Positions 60,761 to 64,000 of a stretch of DNA of 64,000 nt are shown here, one piece after another. This DNA is from Spirodela intermedia (Eukaryota; Streptophyta; Magnoliopsida; Alismatales; Araceae), in NCBI GenBank assembly GCA_902729315.2, contig LR746269.1:4929501-4993500 (forward strand). Direction: 5' to 3'. The translations under genes and the position numbers were made by a program. Numbering within the stretch: position 1 is the first letter of the stretch; every line of letters begins with the position of its first letter. Below the pieces are notes generated by a model that was not told the DNA's origin, did not search any database, and saw only the letters and a list, made by a program, of their open reading frames with translations.

Positions 60761-62690
60761 CTAGAATTATGTGTTTTAATTAGTTTTATTATTTTATTTT
60801 ATTGTGTTAACTTGTAGAATAAATATAAGATATATTGTTAATTTTAGAAGTCTGAAGTTAGAATACTTAGCATGAATTTTTATTATAAAAATTAAAATAA
60901 TAAAATATATAAAATTCTTTTGCCTGTTGGCAAGTCTAGTAGTCGGCATCTAACTCAAAGGGGGGACAATGGTTGAGTGGGTAGACCTAGACCGGGGGAG
61001 CATCGAGCTGGGCTCGAGTGGCGAAGGCCTCGCTCTGCACACGTGTGCGTCACTCCCCTTCCACGTCTCGGTGGCCAACTGATCATGGGGCAAGGAGCGT
61101 TTGTTCACATGTACTCACGCTAGGGTGGCCACCTTATTGCCTTCTCCCAATATGGTCTTAGGTATTATTTTATTTCGGGAGAAGGGATCTCTACTAAGAG
61201 ATGTAGCCTTAGTTTATATTTGGCATATGTTTTGAAATATTTCTAATGTGGGACTAAATGTTTTCATCTATTTCAGCACAACCATCTGGAGCGCAGTGTG
61301 ATCTAGTGGTATGTAGAGAGCCACATCATCCGATTAGCCTGATCCTATAGTTGACGAACTGCCACGATATTAGATGCGTAAAGCATTCATCGGCGGTTCA
61401 TGAATCCAACATCGCTCAGCACGCACGTGACCTTAAAGGCCGATCCGATGGCTATGGAGGCGCCACGGTTCCGAAACTTAAGTTCTCGATCGGCAGCGGT
61501 TCACGGGGGTTGATCCTACATCGTTTAGAGAGCCATGTGACCAAGCTCATCTGATCCAACGGCTCACGGAGCGCCATGATATTGGGAACTTAAGTTCTCA
61601 CACGTATCACCGTCAGGGATATAAAGACAATAATCGATTATTATCTAGTAAAATAGACATTATCGATTATTATCTAGTAAAATATACATTATCGATTATC
61701 TTTAAAATCCTGACGGTAGTCGCAAGTACATAATCTGTTCTTCCCTCTTGCGTGATCAACGTCTTTGGCGATCAGCAAACTTCTTCCTTCCTCCCCTGAC
61801 TGCACTCAAGGCCATTAGTGAGTGGTCAGCTCTTTCCTTCTTCCCCCAGATGATGGGGACAGCGTGGTCGACCCTTCTTTTGGTGGATCTCTTTGATAAG
61901 CGGCACAGCACATCCGGATGATACTTCTATGACTTCTGGCATGGTGTGGCATGATCGAACGGAACCAAGTGCCACACCGGTGTCTCCAGTTGCCTAGGAG
62001 GTAGAGTAAACTTAGGCAACGACTTCTTTCTTGCTTTCAGCATTTACTTACTTGCTTTTGTCATTTATTTACATTTTATGGTAAGCTATTTTCATTTCAT
62101 GCACATTTCGATTGAAATGAGTAGCACTAATTCAAAACTTGATAAATGATCTTCATTCTTCTTCTAAATCCTTCAAAACTCGTATGAGATCAAGCTATGA
62201 TCGTTTCTAACTTATTTTCTATTGATTTTTGCAGTCAAATCTCAACATATTCACGTTCCCGGTGTTCTGCGAATAACAAGTATTTTTATGTTTTTGAATG
62301 CGAAATCATCAAGATTAAAGGCTGATTAATGAGTGTTCAATAGTTAAAACAAGTTGGAGGCACCTTCATTTTTGTCTTATTTCTCTCTCTCCCTTTCACA
62401 AGAGATCTCATCCCTTCTCTCTCTCGTGAGAGCTCTCTCTTTTCTCTCTCTTCTCTCTCTCTTTTCCTCCTTCCTTTTCTTCACCTCCCTTCTTTTATTC
62501 TTCTCACCTCACCCTTCTATTTCATCATTTCTGTTAAGTATTAATAAAATATTAAAATCACTTTATATATAAATTAAATTAATTTTCACGATGGATTAAT
62601 CAATCTCCTTGTGTTTGACCTGAGACTTACTTCTATACTAATATTTTATTAAGTTTTAGTTATAAATATTATTAGATAGTGTGCAGTAGC
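60761..62690 (+). repeat. LTR-like sequence related to the gypsy LTRs but of another subfamily
   Basis: CACGTGTGCGTCACTCCCCTTCCACGTC with GGTGGCCAAC and CATGGGGCAAGGAGCG (61038-61100) matches the GC-rich core of the LTR family in plus orientation. CTCCTTGTGTTTGACCTGAGA (62606) resembles the LTR tail block TCCCTGTGATCGACCTGGAA. The rest is not alignable by eye. A CT-rich run lies at 62378-62465. Boundaries are uncertain, and no target duplication was found. Confidence 0.4.
61620..61705. repeat. Short tandem repeat, about 35-bp unit
   Basis: The unit ATCGATTATTATCTAGTAAAATA, followed by GACATT or TACATT, occurs twice, with a partial third (ATCGATTATCTTTAAAAT). The intact units differ at one base. 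Confidence 0.8.
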
Positions 62691-63539
62691 TGTCCAACTA
62701 GCTGTTCATATGGAGAATTTAAGTATGATAAGAACTTATATTTATAGTTTTTCAATGCATAGTTTCTTTCTTCTGAGTCTAGACTGCTAACTAGTCTATA
62801 CTAATTGATTTTCATCCACGTAGCTTCTAATTGATTTGTATATTCTAGCACTCTCATCACTTATATTTTCTTGAGGTGAGAGATTTCACTCTCATCATTT
62901 ATTTTTATGTGCATGTAGTGTGCTTTCTCCCAAATCCTTCAAAATCAATATTATGAGAAAATGGTTGATTATGACATCAATCTTCGTGTTTATTGAGACC
63001 GAAAAACCCTAGAAAATGGTGGAGGCCCTTAGCTTGTCATGGACTATGAGGATTATCACTCATCAGGTGGTTTAGCTTTCGTTGGCAGGGTAGGAACATC
63101 TTCATGTATTCCCCCCACTGTAGTAGGTTTAGATAATTGAGCTTGTACTTCTCAAAAGAGATTCTTAAGAGTTGAAGCACCTAAGGTACTCTTTCATTGC
63201 ACTAATTGACACTGGGGATAAACTTGGGGCCTCTACTTTTTTCTAGGGTCTCATGATCCCAATAAGCATGAACCTTCAAATCCCCCATGCATGAACAAAT
63301 TATAAATCAATCAATGCAAGCCTCACTAATGATTTCATAAGATTCTTGGAGACATTAAGAATGTGTGCACCTAGAGCTCTAATATCACATCCGATTTCTC
63401 CACCCTAATGACGTATTGATCTTAATGATGACTCTTTTATGTGCTAAGCTTGTCAATTAGCCAACTACCAATGCTCTAGTTATTTTTCTTCAAATTTAAA
63501 ATATTCTAAAACTTTTATTTTAACTCATAGTAATGTGTG
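62691..63539. other. Unassigned AT-rich sequence, probably retrotransposon-derived
   Basis: No intact gene. A minus-strand GTGATATTAGAGCTC at about 63375-63390 resembles a copia primer site preceded by GGTGGAGAAATC, which is similar to the end of the LTR at 42326. This may mark the 5' end of the large minus-strand copia element, but the rest of an LTR is not recognisable. Confidence 0.35.
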
Positions 63540-64000
63540 AGGGCCATCACAAGTGAAAATTACCCCTAGATGTCAGTGTTTCATCATATCCATAGATGAT
63601 TGTTCTAGAATACAAATTAGAAGTGGGAGAAATGATAAATTATTTCTTGCAAATGGCCAGACAATAATGCAATAGTAATATTAGATAGTTTAGATTCAAA
63701 ATATAAAAAAGAATACATCAATAAAGATCTAGTCTTATTTTTTGAAGCACAAAAGATAATTAACAAAACAACATGTGTGAATACTCCCCAAAAAAATGGG
63801 ACTATGGAGAGGAATAATTGATGCTTATTAGGGGTGATTATATCTCTTCTTATCTAAGAAAATGTCTTATCCATGGAAAGCCCTATTTATAGCCACTCAC
63901 ATAACTAATAGGTGGCTATCTAGAATATTGGATAAGAAGAGTCTAATCAAAGTCATAAAACTTCATATTCCAAACTTAAGACTTAGAACAAACCTCACAC
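63540..64000 (+). mobile_element. Ty1/copia integrase remnant, plus strand, cut by the window edge
   Basis: Plus-strand translation in mixed frames gives GPSQVKITPRCQ with SIDDCSR (63545-63610), YINKDLVLFFEAQKII and TTCVNTPQKNGTMERNN (63710-63820), and LHIPNLRLRTNL at the edge. These are integrase core blocks of a copia element in the opposite orientation to the large one. Frameshifts and stops show decay. Confidence 0.75.

Overview
The window is nuclear DNA of a flowering plant. Multi-exon genes with GT-AG introns, a plant-specific EDM2-type gene, GPI-anchored GDPDL genes and Ty1/copia and Ty3/gypsy LTR retrotransposons all point that way. I cannot name the species. No bacterial-type features (operons, CRISPR, IS elements) are present.

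Left part (1-7.8 kb). An EDM2-like chromatin regulator lies on the minus strand. Thirteen coding exons, 724 codons, can be traced, and its 3' end lies beyond the left edge. It is followed by CT and GA microsatellites and by a compact five-exon minus-strand gene for a 244-residue NTF2-like protein with a likely plastid targeting leader and a C-terminal membrane segment.

Middle part (about 9.7-40.7 kb). This is a tandem array of SHV3/GDPDL-type genes (GPI-anchored, two GDPD-like domains, cell-wall related), all on the plus strand with the same nine-exon design. Copy 1 (11077-16280) has intact exons, but its 3' end is replaced and the GPI signal is lost (710 aa). Copy 2 (18802-24185) is complete (758 aa). 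Copy 3 (27361-31638) is a pseudogene with two single-base frameshifts and a deletion that fuses exon 6 to exon 8. Copy 4 (33530-39187) is complete (747 aa). A fifth copy survives only as an exon 2/exon 3 relic at about 39975-40682, cut where a copia LTR begins. Upstream and downstream flanks are repeated with each gene. The copies are mosaics of one another, which implies gene conversion or unequal exchange. A small EDM2 fragment sits between copies 1 and 2.

Right part (40.7-64 kb). This is a pile of retrotransposons. A degenerate minus-strand copia element (3' LTR at 42326) runs rightwards through RNase H, RT, integrase, protease and gag remnants to about 60.7 kb. An 11.1-kb gag-only Ty3/gypsy element of the Athila/Tat type (43462-54564, target duplication ATATT) is inserted in its RT domain. 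That element contains a solo LTR in its body and an inverted solo LTR in its 3' LTR. A short copia derivative with 157-bp LTRs (56150-58712, target duplication TTTAG) is inserted between the protease and integrase regions, and it carries another solo LTR. A further, older solo LTR lies in the gag region. The right edge enters a different plus-strand copia element. The target-site duplications let most of this insertion history be read directly.
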